A stretch of DNA of 64,000 nucleotides, from positions 94,421-158,420 of the IMG/VR virus record IMGVR_UViG_3300030102_006951, one strand, 5' to 3'. Numbering within the stretch: position 1 is the stretch's first letter; each line of letters begins with the position of its first letter. This DNA comes from a virus. The position numbers and the translations under genes were made by a program. The notes under the pieces are model-generated. The model had not been told where the DNA came from, did no database searches, and worked only from the letters and a program-made list of their open reading frames with translations. Positions 8,071 to 15,782 of this stretch are shown in pieces.

Positions 8071-8889
8071 TTAAATTACAATCCAGTTTGTTTCGTATAT
8101 ATCTTTAACATCTTTAGGTCCTTTAGGTCCAAACCATATTCTGGGTGCAATTACCTTATTATTGTGTGGGCATAAATAAGCTCCCCACCAGCTGAAACTA
8201 CTATTAGCTATAATGTGATTATTAGACTGTACTAGTAAACATAAATCATCTATTTCATTTTTAAAAGGTGAATAATATATATTTTTAGCTTTAAAGTTAT
8301 CTTTGCACCACTCAATATCGTCTGATACAAATATAAATTTAGTATTATTATCACCTATAATATCCATACTTTTTTTATAATAATCAACGCTACATGTTGG
8401 GTGGTAACCTGGGTTATTAAGGTAATCACCTCTACGAACATGAACAGATGTTATATTATTATCATTTCCAATATTATTTACAAAATCACAAACTCTATCT
8501 ACCCTTTCTTTTGAGAAATGAAAAAGTTTTGATATTTCATTTTTAAAATCGTGAAAATACTTTGAGCTTTGGAAGTAGCCGAATATTTCCAACCCCTCCG
8601 ACCATTTTTTAGTGGGTGCAATTTCTGAATAAGAAAAACCATTTTCTTTATATTTGTGTTTTAAATTACCAATATTTTGGTTTGGGATATTTTTAAAGAA
8701 GTCATTTTTGTATGTGTTCGACACATTTCCCTGTAATTGTGTATCACATTTATTAAAATCAAACGTACATTTAACACTTTTATAGTCTTCTGGGTATAAC
8801 TCTTTTAACTTCATGGTTAAACCCTTTGCGGCTGCTATCTGAAACATTTGGTTGCCGATGCCTCCCATTAATTGTGCTGTAATAATCAT
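8071..8889 (-). CDS. GT11 alpha-1,2-fucosyltransferase family protein
   Basis: The 272-residue protein has the GT11 hallmarks: LMGGIGNQMFQIAAAKGL (7-24), HVRRGDYL (150-157, GDP-binding Arg-Arg), FIFVSDDIEWCK (about 186-197) and NSSFSWWGAYLCP (about 228-240). The family transfers L-fucose from GDP-beta-L-fucose to the 2-OH of galactose, making H-antigen-type termini. The length matches bacterial members. No GDP-fucose synthase is visible, but a GDP-mannose 3,5-epimerase that would make GDP-L-galactose (fucose with a 6-OH) is encoded 2 kb away. It lies 7 nt downstream of the GT6 gene in the same unit. Recognition of the family is firm; donor and acceptor are inference. Confidence 0.87.
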   Translation of the reverse strand: MIITAQLMGGIGNQMFQIAAAKGLTMKLKELYPEDYKSVKCTFDFNKCDTQLQGNVSNTYKNDFFKNIPNQNIGNLKHKYKENGFSYSEIAPTKKWSEGLEIFGYFQSSKYFHDFKNEISKLFHFSKERVDRVCDFVNNIGNDNNITSVHVRRGDYLNNPGYHPTCSVDYYKKSMDIIGDNNTKFIFVSDDIEWCKDNFKAKNIYYSPFKNEIDDLCLLVQSNNHIIANSSFSWWGAYLCPHNNKVIAPRIWFGPKGPKDVKDIYETNWIVI

Positions 8890-8896
8890 AATTATA

Positions 8897-9574
8897 TTAA
8901 TTTCTAACTTCTTCGTGGTTTTTATCTAATGCTATTAATTTCTTATCAAATGGTATATTCATACTTTCACCATAACAATAACTGGGGTTAAGAATCTTAG
9001 TTGGTGTGTTGTCAAAGAAATATCTATTCATGTGACTTTCATCATGCCACTTAGCGATAATACCATTTTTAAAATCAATGTCAATATTATCTGCTAAGTT
9101 TTTAGCCATTTTTAAATACTCTTCACTTGTACCGCCATTAAAACCACCAGCAAAATACTGATTTTGGTCGTTTGGGTCTATGTAAGCTAATGAATTTGGG
9201 TTGGTTTCTGGAGTTCCTTTACTACCATAGAAACCAGGGTGTTGTGTTGCAACTCTTTCTGAAATTATTTCATCACCAACCTCACTAACGAATTTCATAT
9301 CGGCATCTGAATAAAATAAATAATCCATTTCAGATAATTCTTTTCTTGACTCGTTAAATATTTTATATCTACCTAGTGTCATCCATGGCCAATCTTTATG
9401 TTCAACATTTATTTTAACCACATTTCTTTCAGTGAATAACTCAACATCTTCATTGGTAAATACAAAGTATGTAACCTCTTGATTTTTAAGTAAAAATTTA
9501 TCAGCGCTAGTTATGAGTGGTTGTAAAAATCTAATATACTTGTTTGTTGCTATAATTAATAAACCTATTTTCAT
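8897..9574 (-). CDS. GT6 family (ABO/alpha-1,3-Gal(NAc)) glycosyltransferase
   Basis: The 225 residues match the GT6 catalytic domain: YFVFTN (36-41), DWPWMTLGRYKIF (61-73), DYLFYSDADMKFV (84-96) with a DXD at D90-A-D92, QHPGFYG (111-117), and WHDESHMNRYF (176-186). PTKILNPSYCY (191-201) is also present. Vertebrate GT6 enzymes include the blood-group A and B transferases, which add GalNAc or Gal alpha-1,3 to Fuc-alpha-1,2-Gal. Most bacterial GT6 proteins carry NXN in place of DXD, as I recall, so the intact DXD here is notable. The transmembrane stem of the animal enzymes is absent. The next gene in the unit is GT11, whose product would be the natural GT6 acceptor. Confidence 0.88.
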   Translation of the reverse strand: MKIGLLIIATNKYIRFLQPLITSADKFLLKNQEVTYFVFTNEDVELFTERNVVKINVEHKDWPWMTLGRYKIFNESRKELSEMDYLFYSDADMKFVSEVGDEIISERVATQHPGFYGSKGTPETNPNSLAYIDPNDQNQYFAGGFNGGTSEEYLKMAKNLADNIDIDFKNGIIAKWHDESHMNRYFFDNTPTKILNPSYCYGESMNIPFDKKLIALDKNHEEVRN

Positions 9575-10290
9575 GATTGTATTTTTTTATATGGTGTCAT
9601 ATTTCTTATTTTAATGGCGATATCATTAACAAGTGCTAAGTCTACCTTGTGGTCATTAAGTGGATTTTCTTCATTATAAATATAATTGATATCATCCATA
9701 AATTTATAGTGTTCTTGTCCAGCCATTTCTAGCATTGGGTACATGAATGATAAATCACCAGTTACTTTCCAATATACACCATTTTCATCTTTTAAATCGT
9801 CTTGCTTTATATTTCTCCACAGAAATGTTCTCCACGTTCTTATATGTGACGCTGTAAATCTAGACTTGCGTAAGTTAGGTGTGATAATTTGTTCTGAAGA
9901 AAATCCAGGATTTCCATTAGAATATCTGAAGCTGCCGTTGGCAATCCATACTTCTGGGTCTGAATAGACCTCAGCTATTCTAGAAAGTGTTTTAGAATCT
10001 GGTAACCAATCGTCACCATCAACCTCAACGATTACTTCGTCATCAGAAATTTTGTCGTTATATCTAATAACTTGGTCATAATTACCTGGTTGGTATAATT
10101 TTTCCTTATTCTCTATAAGAATGAATCTATCGTCACCATTAATCATGTTTTTAACTTTATCTACAGACCCATCAGTACTGATATCATCCGTAATATAACA
10201 TGTGAAACCTTTATAATTTTGGCCCATAAGTGAGCTAATACATTTTTCAACATAATCTTCTGCATTATATAATGTTGTAATTATTATCAT
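9571..10290 (-). CDS. Family 2 glycosyltransferase
   Basis: At 239 residues it opens IIITTLYNAEDYVEKCISSLMGQ (2-24), followed by ITDDISTDGS (33-42) and a metal-binding EVDGDDWL (89-96). These are the three usual landmarks of the GT2 N-terminal half. The C-terminal half (TWRTFLWRNIK, about 151-161; DLSFMYPMLEMAG) fits the acceptor-binding side. It overlaps both neighbours by 4 nt (ATGA type), indicating translational coupling with the GT6 gene downstream and the GT-B gene upstream. Donor unknown. Confidence 0.83.
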   Translation of the reverse strand: MIIITTLYNAEDYVEKCISSLMGQNYKGFTCYITDDISTDGSVDKVKNMINGDDRFILIENKEKLYQPGNYDQVIRYNDKISDDEVIVEVDGDDWLPDSKTLSRIAEVYSDPEVWIANGSFRYSNGNPGFSSEQIITPNLRKSRFTASHIRTWRTFLWRNIKQDDLKDENGVYWKVTGDLSFMYPMLEMAGQEHYKFMDDINYIYNEENPLNDHKVDLALVNDIAIKIRNMTPYKKIQS

Positions 10291-11081
10291 AATTCTAAAA
10301 CTTTAACCCACTCTTTAATGATTTCTTCATTCGTTAAATCTTTAGTGTCGTGGTTAGTTGCGTGATTACCAAAAAATTTAGTGCCATTAGTTTCGCACTC
10401 GTCCTTAACCAGGCTGGCTACTTCTGATTTAGAAGAAAGGTAAACAGCGTCTATCATATTGTACATCTTTTCTTTATCAGATATAAACCCATATTCAATT
10501 ATCTTGTCTTTATTGTCTTCTATTATTGGTTTTACTTCGTTTTCATAAAATTGTTGGTCTGTTACATTACCAAATATATATACTTTATCATACCCGTCAT
10601 TAATTGCTCTAAGGATTGATATATGTGTTTGTTTGTTTTTATCTATTGAACCAATAACTCCAGCGCATTTATCAGCACCTTCTTCCTTAATGCTATTGGG
10701 TAGTGGTTCTTTTAAATTTGGTATTGTTACATAAGAACCCGTATATGCACTATGGTATTTTCTTTGTTTTTCATTAAGAAAAATACATTCATCCCAAAAC
10801 GGAACAACTCTACTAACTTCATATACGTCTTTTTCGTGACAATTTAAGACTACTTTTTTAACTGGTGGTCTATCTGGTAAAGCTAAGAAGTGTATGATAA
10901 GTGTGTCATCAGGTTCTGGTTTAAAATTATCCAATTTATCTGATTTACACTTATCTAAGTGCCAATCATGCGGACCATACATTTTAGCTTCGTATCCAGC
11001 GTCATTTAATGCGTTTGTTAGTCGTATAAATGCAAATGTGGAACCACCTTTATTACTCCAACCAGTAAGTATTTTTATCAT
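10287..11081 (-). CDS. GT-B fold glycosyltransferase-like protein
   Basis: The 264-residue protein starts MIKILTGWSNKGGSTFAFIRL, a Rossmann strand and glycine-rich loop seen in GT4-like proteins. It continues with NCHEKDVYEVSR (about 92-103), a TIPNLKEPLPNS linker (about 128-139) and a GVIGSIDKNKQTH donor-domain start (about 149-161). The usual GT4 E-x7-E at the C-terminus is weak (SSKSEVASLVKDECETNGTK). It may be a short or degenerate transferase. It is coupled by 4-nt overlaps on both sides, so it belongs to the same glycan pathway. Confidence 0.62.
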   Translation of the reverse strand: MIKILTGWSNKGGSTFAFIRLTNALNDAGYEAKMYGPHDWHLDKCKSDKLDNFKPEPDDTLIIHFLALPDRPPVKKVVLNCHEKDVYEVSRVVPFWDECIFLNEKQRKYHSAYTGSYVTIPNLKEPLPNSIKEEGADKCAGVIGSIDKNKQTHISILRAINDGYDKVYIFGNVTDQQFYENEVKPIIEDNKDKIIEYGFISDKEKMYNMIDAVYLSSKSEVASLVKDECETNGTKFFGNHATNHDTKDLTNEEIIKEWVKVLEL

Positions 11082-12163
11082 GATAAAACTTTTTGATATA
11101 CGTTTATTATTTCTTCAATATCGCCATCCACAGTAACGCAAGGTAATTCTGGATATAATTTTTTAAGGTCAGATGTTTTTTCAGTATCTGTGGTGTGTGT
11201 TAAATGGAATTTTACCTCACTCATTCTATATAACTTATTTGGTTCTGAAGTTACAGGTCCGTTGGGTGTGTTTACACCCCATTTTCCATCTCCAATTCTG
11301 TAACCTGGGGGTTCGTTTATTGGTACGAATTTAACTCGCTTAAACATTAGTCTTTTAAAGTTGTTTTTATCCGAATCTAATATAGGGGTTGAAACAGTGA
11401 CATTATGTTTATCTTTTTTAAGTTTATCAACTAATTCAATAGTTTCACCAATACTGCTACCGACAACTAAAACGTTGTATTTTTCCTTTCCAGTGAATAC
11501 TTTATCTATTTTTACTGGTAAGTTTTCTTTAAACTTATTAGCGAACTCTTTTCTGTTGTCTTCCCATTCTTGATTTGTTTCACCAACCGATTTATGATTT
11601 ACTCTAACATTAGTATGAACTCCAATTTTAACCCCAGATAAATAATTTCTGAAACAAAAATCTACATCATAAAAATGAAACCCCTTAACATTTAAATCAA
11701 AGTCTTTATTTATTCTACCTCTATGAACACTAAAAAAAACTCCATCTACAATAACAACTTCAGTTATTTCATTTCCTAAATCTTCACTATATGAAGATAA
11801 CCAGGTTTTTCCATTTGATGTATGTGCCACCTTACCATACATTTTTTTCCTATCATCCCACCACCTTCCGCTTTCACTCATGTATTTAGTTCCAGCAACT
11901 CCAATTATCCCAAATTCTGGATTGTCTTCAAAAAGCTTGGTTATTTTTTTGGCTATTTGTTTGGTTTCAATTGTTATGTCATCATGACAAAAAACAATGA
12001 TATCATTTTTAGCTTCCTTAATCGCTTTATGATAGTATTTTGTTAACCCTTCACCTTTGTTTATATATTCTATTATCTCAACTTTTGGGTTACCACATGC
12101 TTTTGATAAATGCTCCTTATGTTCTGGTTTAGATTCTTTTGTACAATAAACTATACTAATCAT
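11078..12163 (-). CDS. Two-domain glycosyltransferase (GT2-like N-terminus, unknown C-terminus)
   Basis: Residues 1-215 resemble the GT2-like enzymes with a VFCHDDI metal site (58-64), an EFGIIGVAGTKYM strand (about 83-95) and HFYDVDFCFRNYLSG (about 163-177) carrying the catalytic acidic residues. Residues 225-361 form a second alpha/beta domain (NVLVVGSSIGETIELVDKLKKD) with a Rossmann-like glycine loop that I cannot assign. It may be a second sugar-handling or nucleotide-binding domain. Length 361 is longer than single-domain GT2 enzymes. It overlaps the sulfotransferase gene and the GT-B gene by 4 nt each. Confidence 0.68.
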   Translation of the reverse strand: MISIVYCTKESKPEHKEHLSKACGNPKVEIIEYINKGEGLTKYYHKAIKEAKNDIIVFCHDDITIETKQIAKKITKLFEDNPEFGIIGVAGTKYMSESGRWWDDRKKMYGKVAHTSNGKTWLSSYSEDLGNEITEVVIVDGVFFSVHRGRINKDFDLNVKGFHFYDVDFCFRNYLSGVKIGVHTNVRVNHKSVGETNQEWEDNRKEFANKFKENLPVKIDKVFTGKEKYNVLVVGSSIGETIELVDKLKKDKHNVTVSTPILDSDKNNFKRLMFKRVKFVPINEPPGYRIGDGKWGVNTPNGPVTSEPNKLYRMSEVKFHLTHTTDTEKTSDLKKLYPELPCVTVDGDIEEIINVYQKVLS

Positions 12164-12843
12164 TTTATAATATTTTTATATTTTTCATTATATATTTTTA
12201 ATGCCTCTTCATAAAATTTTATTTCACCTGAAAGTAAATCCTCTAATTTATTCTTATCTTCTTCGATTATTTCTTTTTTATTCTTGGTTTTATTAGTCGT
12301 TTGATATTTTGGAATCCAATTATTAGTTACACAACACAAATCAATAAATTCATTATAATTTTCAGTAAACCCAAAAATAAATTTATCGTCTTTAATATTT
12401 TTTAATGCAATTTGTAATTTAGATTCATAAGGTAGGTCTTTTGGTGCACCAGAAACATGATTTAATTGATAAAATAATTGACTTGTGTCTTCATTGAACC
12501 AGTCTATAATATTTTTGTTTTCATTTATCCAACCTCTGTCTATTGCGTATCGGTATGCTGAAATGGTTCTGGAAACTGGATGTCTAAGCATAGCAATATA
12601 TTGATAGTCTTTAGTTTTAAGGTATTCGTGTAGGCCATAAGTGAAGTGTTCCGAAAATAAATCATAGTGTTCTAGGGTTGCCATTCCATTTGGTTCTGAT
12701 TCTAAAAATTTACCAATGTCTTTGACATCGGTTAAGTACCATAATTTACCATAACCCCAATAATGTTTTTTAATATTTGATTCTAGAAAGTGTCTAAAGC
12801 TAGTTCCAGCGGTTTTACCTATATGTAAAAATATATGTTTCAA
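12160..12843 (-). CDS. PAPS-dependent sulfotransferase-like protein (TTG start)
   Basis: The 227 residues contain the 5'-phosphosulfate loop HIGKTAGTSFRH (7-18) and the 3'-phosphate-binding LRHPVSRTISAYR (86-98), the two PAPS signatures of carbohydrate sulfotransferases. The start is TTG at 12843. This TTG overlaps the TGA of the small gene upstream as TTGA, which supports coupled initiation; no ATG lies nearby ahead of the PAPS loop. It would sulfate a sugar in the cytosol. It is the first enzyme of the tight 6134-12843 glycan block. I did not see PAPS-synthesis genes, so host PAPS would be used. Confidence 0.8.
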   Translation of the reverse strand: MKHIFLHIGKTAGTSFRHFLESNIKKHYWGYGKLWYLTDVKDIGKFLESEPNGMATLEHYDLFSEHFTYGLHEYLKTKDYQYIAMLRHPVSRTISAYRYAIDRGWINENKNIIDWFNEDTSQLFYQLNHVSGAPKDLPYESKLQIALKNIKDDKFIFGFTENYNEFIDLCCVTNNWIPKYQTTNKTKNKKEIIEEDKNKLEDLLSGEIKFYEEALKIYNEKYKNIIK

Positions 12844-13007
12844 GATTTATTTTTATTAAACTTTATGGTTTTCAATTCATTAACTAAGTTTTTAAGTTCT
12901 TTTTTTAAACCAGATAGTGTCCAACCATCATAGTATTCCCCCATAGCAATTTCAGTTTTCAACCATGAAATTCTTTTTTTAATTTTTTCTATCCTTTCTT
13001 TTATCAT
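12840..13007 (-). CDS. Small basic helical protein (55 residues)
   Basis: The frame runs from ATG 13007 to TGA at 12840. The peptide (MIKERIEKIKKRISWLK at the start, LKKELKNLVNELKTIKF near the end) is two charged amphipathic helices joined by a short GEYYDGWTLSG turn, so it probably forms a helical hairpin. Its stop overlaps the TTG start of the sulfotransferase, and its start lies inside the next small gene upstream. I do not recognise a family. Compact packing and good helix periodicity are the only support. Confidence 0.5.
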   Translation of the reverse strand: MIKERIEKIKKRISWLKTEIAMGEYYDGWTLSGLKKELKNLVNELKTIKFNKNKS

Positions 13008-13137
13008 ACCTTAAATTTAAAAAATAATTTCTAATTTTAGAACCTAAATCCTGGTCATTCGGGTATTCCTTAACTAAGTTTATTAAATCTTTTAAGTGCT
13101 CTTTCTCAGTTTTTTTTAATTTATACATTATACTCAT
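12979..13137 (-). CDS. Small helical protein (52 residues)
   Basis: The frame runs from ATG 13137 to TAA at 12979 and overlaps the next small gene by 29 nt. It reads MSIMYKLKKTEKEHLKDL then INLVKEYPNDQDLGSKIRNYF, ending in a basic tail. The pattern is a helix, a Pro-Asn turn and a second helix. Its start lies 2 nt beyond the stop of the GMP reductase-like gene (13140). No family recognised; it may be a short regulatory or filler gene of the type common in large phages. Confidence 0.45.
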   Translation of the reverse strand: MSIMYKLKKTEKEHLKDLINLVKEYPNDQDLGSKIRNYFLNLRYDKRKDRKN

Positions 13138-13139
13138 TT

Positions 13140-14207
13140 TTATTTATTAAATCTTTTAAACGAATTATCACTAATTCTTATAATATTTGCTTTATTAACA
13201 AATTCCTCTAGTGTATTTGAATCTGAATAACTCATTGCTGAACGTAAATATGACTTAAAATTATCAACCCAACCACTGAGAGTGTATTCTATCTTTCTAT
13301 ATGTGACTATACCTTCAGATGTTTTTAATACGGCATTTCCCCACTTTCTTTGAACCTCTTTTGTACTCATCCCTCTGAACTTTTTGTACACTGGTATTGA
13401 GATATCTCTACATTTTTTAGCACCATATTGAGTTATGGGTACTCTTCTGAATATATAATTTTTACCACATGACTCTAAGGCTTTATTAAAAATACTACCA
13501 ATCATTACATAATCAGCACCAAGAGCTAGAGCTTTTATTACGTCTGAATAGTTTTTCATACCCCCATCGGCAACTATTTTAGCTGGGTTGTCTAAGCTCA
13601 ATGATTTATAGTAACACTCTCTAACTAGACTAGCCATTGGGAACCCAACGCCAGTTTGCTGTGTTGTTAAACATCCACCACCATTTCCTATACCCACTCT
13701 TATATAGTCAGCCCCAGCATTTGATAATAAACCATACGTTTCAGGGTTGGCTACATTGCCTACCATTAATAATAATTTATCACCCCATATTTCTTTTGAT
13801 TTAGACACTGATTCAACCATTTCTTTGGTATGACCATTTGCAGTATCTATTAACACCTTAAATTGTGTTGGTGGGGTAGTGGATGATTTTATATATGACT
13901 CTAAAATTTTTTCTCTTATTATAAATGTGTTTATAAACTCCTTAAGTGAGTATGATTTAAAACTTGAATCGTTACCTTCTTCACCTCTTGGTAAACATAT
14001 ATTAATACCTAGCTCTTCAAATTTTTTGTAGTTGGTGTTATCAATAACGGTATCCATTGGTGCGGTGAATAATGGTAATTTACCATTTTCATCTATAATA
14101 TTTATTCTAGACCTAGTACTAATATCACTTACTTTAGATGGTTCTATTAATACATCATTAAAATCTAATTTTAATGTATTCTCATTAAAAAAAGTATTCA
14201 AACCCAT
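13140..14207 (-). CDS. GMP reductase / IMP dehydrogenase family enzyme
   Basis: Landmarks, numbered from ATG 14207, are FTAPMDTV (47-54), LIDTANGH (119-126), [13 protein letters not shown] with catalytic Cys179, and [15 protein letters not shown] (180-194). [29 protein letters not shown] and FRGMSTKEV follow. The TTQQTGVG loop and FRGMS flap look more like GMP reductase (GMP + NADPH to IMP + NH3) than IMP dehydrogenase, but I cannot exclude the latter. No CBS insert is present. An upstream in-frame ATG at 14249 would overlap the dUTPase gene by 35 nt; I prefer 14207, which follows an A-rich leader and the dut stop by 7 nt. It would recycle host nucleotides alongside dUTPase. Confidence 0.82.
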   Translation of the reverse strand: MGLNTFFNENTLKLDFNDVLIEPSKVSDISTRSRINIIDENGKLPLFTAPMDTVIDNTNYKKFEELGINICLPRGEEGNDSSFKSYSLKEFINTFIIREKILESYIKSSTTPPTQFKVLIDTANGHTKEMVESVSKSKEIWGDKLLLMVGNVANPETYGLLSNAGADYIRVGIGNGGGCLTTQQTGVGFPMASLVRECYYKSLSLDNPAKIVADGGMKNYSDVIKALALGADYVMIGSIFNKALESCGKNYIFRRVPITQYGAKKCRDISIPVYKKFRGMSTKEVQRKWGNAVLKTSEGIVTYRKIEYTLSGWVDNFKSYLRSAMSYSDSNTLEEFVNKANIIRISDNSFKRFNK

Positions 14208-14214
14208 ATGTTTT

Positions 14215-14817
14215 TTATTTAATTCCTGTTGAGCCAAATCCACCATCACCTCTATTTGTTTGATTTAGGCTTTCAACCTTTGTAAAATTTACTAATGTCT
14301 TTCCCACCAAGCTCGATAAGACACCTTGAGCTATTCTATCACCATTTTCAATTATAAATGGTTCTTTACCATGATTTATAAGTATAATCATAACTTCACC
14401 TCTGTAGTCAGAATCTATAGTTCCTGGTGAATTTAATACTGTAACACCGTGTTTTGCCGCTAAACCACTTCTGGGTCTTACCTGTAATTCCAAGTGTGTT
14501 GGTAGTTCAAAGTAAAGACCTGTTGATATCATTGTTTTTTCACCTGGTCCTAGTGTTACTACTTCATTTATATTAGCCCTGAAATCAAATCCAGCTGACC
14601 CCTCTGTAGAATATTCTGGGTCTGGGTTATTTGATTTATTAATAAATTTAATAGAGTATCCAATACTGAATTCATTTTTTGTTACATCGGTTTCTGGTAA
14701 GATATACTTATCTAATTGTGAATACTGTTTAGTGAATTCATCTAAATTATACCCGCCTTCTTCATTTATCGCTTTTAATAAATTTTCAAGCATTTCAATT
14801 TCCTTAAAATCTGACAT
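14215..14817 (-). CDS. dut: dUTPase (trimeric family)
   Basis: All five dUTPase motifs are visible: GSAGFDFRA (73-81), RPRSGLA (114-120), [16 protein letters not shown] (127-142), GDRIAQ (159-164) and [10 protein letters not shown] (189-198). The catalytic Asp lies in motif 3. The enzyme hydrolyses dUTP to dUMP and pyrophosphate, limiting uracil incorporation. At 200 residues it is about 50 longer than typical trimeric enzymes. The extra N-terminal 48 residues (helical, acidic) are not part of the catalytic fold. It is adjacent to the GMP reductase-like gene. Confidence 0.95.
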   Translation of the reverse strand: MSDFKEIEMLENLLKAINEEGGYNLDEFTKQYSQLDKYILPETDVTKNEFSIGYSIKFINKSNNPDPEYSTEGSAGFDFRANINEVVTLGPGEKTMISTGLYFELPTHLELQVRPRSGLAAKHGVTVLNSPGTIDSDYRGEVMIILINHGKEPFIIENGDRIAQGVLSSLVGKTLVNFTKVESLNQTNRGDGGFGSTGIK

Positions 14818-14834
14818 ATAATATATTAATTATG

Positions 14835-15389
14835 TTATTTTTCTGACATTATTGCGACCATGTTTGCAGTTCTTAATAATGCGGATAATTTTTCACCTAA
14901 AGTTGTCATTGGTCTTTGTGAAAAATCGCTATTATAGTTATATATTGCAAAAACCTCATCTTCGTTTAAATTTATACCACATTTAAGTGCATAGTAAATT
15001 GAACGCTCAGCTGTAGACATACTTAATAGTTCGTCATTAAATGTATACATTTCTCCTCTATTATCTTTATGCCACTTAGATGTTTGTTCTGAATACATTT
15101 TAGCTTTACCAATTTGGTGAATTAAACACACCCTAATTATGTTTTCTGAGCTAACTTGCTTATCTTCTGGCAAAGCCTCATTAATATTTAAAGCGTACTT
15201 AGTTGTGTTCAATATGTGTTGTATTAAACCACCATCATAGGCACCGTAAAGGTTTGTTGTTGTAGTGCATGGAGCATCAATAAACTCTTTTCCGAGCATA
15301 TTCATTAAATCGTCATTTACGACATCGTATTTAAGTCCAGTATCATTAAATTTTTTTGCGTTTTTTAAAATTTTTTCTTTTGATAACAT
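14835..15389 (-). CDS. HD-domain fold protein with lost metal ligands
   Basis: The 184 residues follow the helical order of the phage/bacterial HD phosphohydrolases: GGLIQHILN (53-61), VCLIHQIGKAKMY (87-99), ELLSMSTAERSIYY (120-133), EDEVFAIYNYNSDF (143-156) and SALLRTANMVA (169-179). In active members these positions read H...HD..., GHGEKS, WHMG and AD. Here the HD Asp is Gln92, the GHG histidine is gone (MST), the WHM histidine is Tyr/Asn, and the final AD is AN. Only H58 and H91 remain. By sequence it should not bind the usual metal pair, so it is probably a non-hydrolytic nucleotide sensor or inhibitor. It sits 17 nt upstream of dut. Confidence 0.65.
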   Translation of the reverse strand: MLSKEKILKNAKKFNDTGLKYDVVNDDLMNMLGKEFIDAPCTTTTNLYGAYDGGLIQHILNTTKYALNINEALPEDKQVSSENIIRVCLIHQIGKAKMYSEQTSKWHKDNRGEMYTFNDELLSMSTAERSIYYALKCGINLNEDEVFAIYNYNSDFSQRPMTTLGEKLSALLRTANMVAIMSEK

Positions 15390-15412
15390 AAATATTTTTT
15401 TTAATTATTTGT

Positions 15413-15760
15413 TTAAACAGGAATGTGTTCTTTTAATGGGCCAACAACAACATTTGTTATTTTTCCTTCAGAATCTAATGTGACTCCAGTTCTATTTTTA
15501 AAAGATTCTTCTAAAGATTCACTATTTTTTTCGATTATTGCGTTTTTCTTAGCTTCTTCCTTTAAGTTATTCATCTTCTCTTTTAATTCGTTCTTAACTC
15601 TAGATTCAACATTGTCTATTTCATCTATTTTTTTCATGATATCGTGAGCCCTCGTCATATCACCTGTTTTATCATTGGTTTTGTTGTCTTCAACAACATC
15701 ATCTTTTAAGTATTCTGCTATAAAGTCAAATACTAAATTTAGTTTTTCTTTTTTATTCAT
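15413..15760 (-). CDS. Unrecognised 115-residue acidic helical protein
   Basis: I use ATG 15760 (MNKKEKLNLVFDFIAEYLKD), which follows the stop of the glycosyltransferase gene at 15783 by 22 nt. A longer frame from 15808 would overlap that gene. Residues 40-95 are a strongly charged predicted helix or coiled coil (VESRVKNELKEKMNNLKEEAKK). The last 30 residues (TGVTLDSEGKITNVVVGPLKEHI) look beta-rich. It could be a small scaffold or assembly factor, but I do not recognise it. Confidence 0.55.
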   Translation of the reverse strand: MNKKEKLNLVFDFIAEYLKDDVVEDNKTNDKTGDMTRAHDIMKKIDEIDNVESRVKNELKEKMNNLKEEAKKNAIIEKNSESLEESFKNRTGVTLDSEGKITNVVVGPLKEHIPV

Positions 15761-15782
15761 AAACACAAATTTAAAACAATTT

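Noticed and set aside
14208-14249. Longer N-terminus for the GMP reductase-like protein
   Set aside because: It would overlap dut by 35 nt, and the extra 14 residues do not fit the family's start; ATG 14207 follows a typical A-rich leader.
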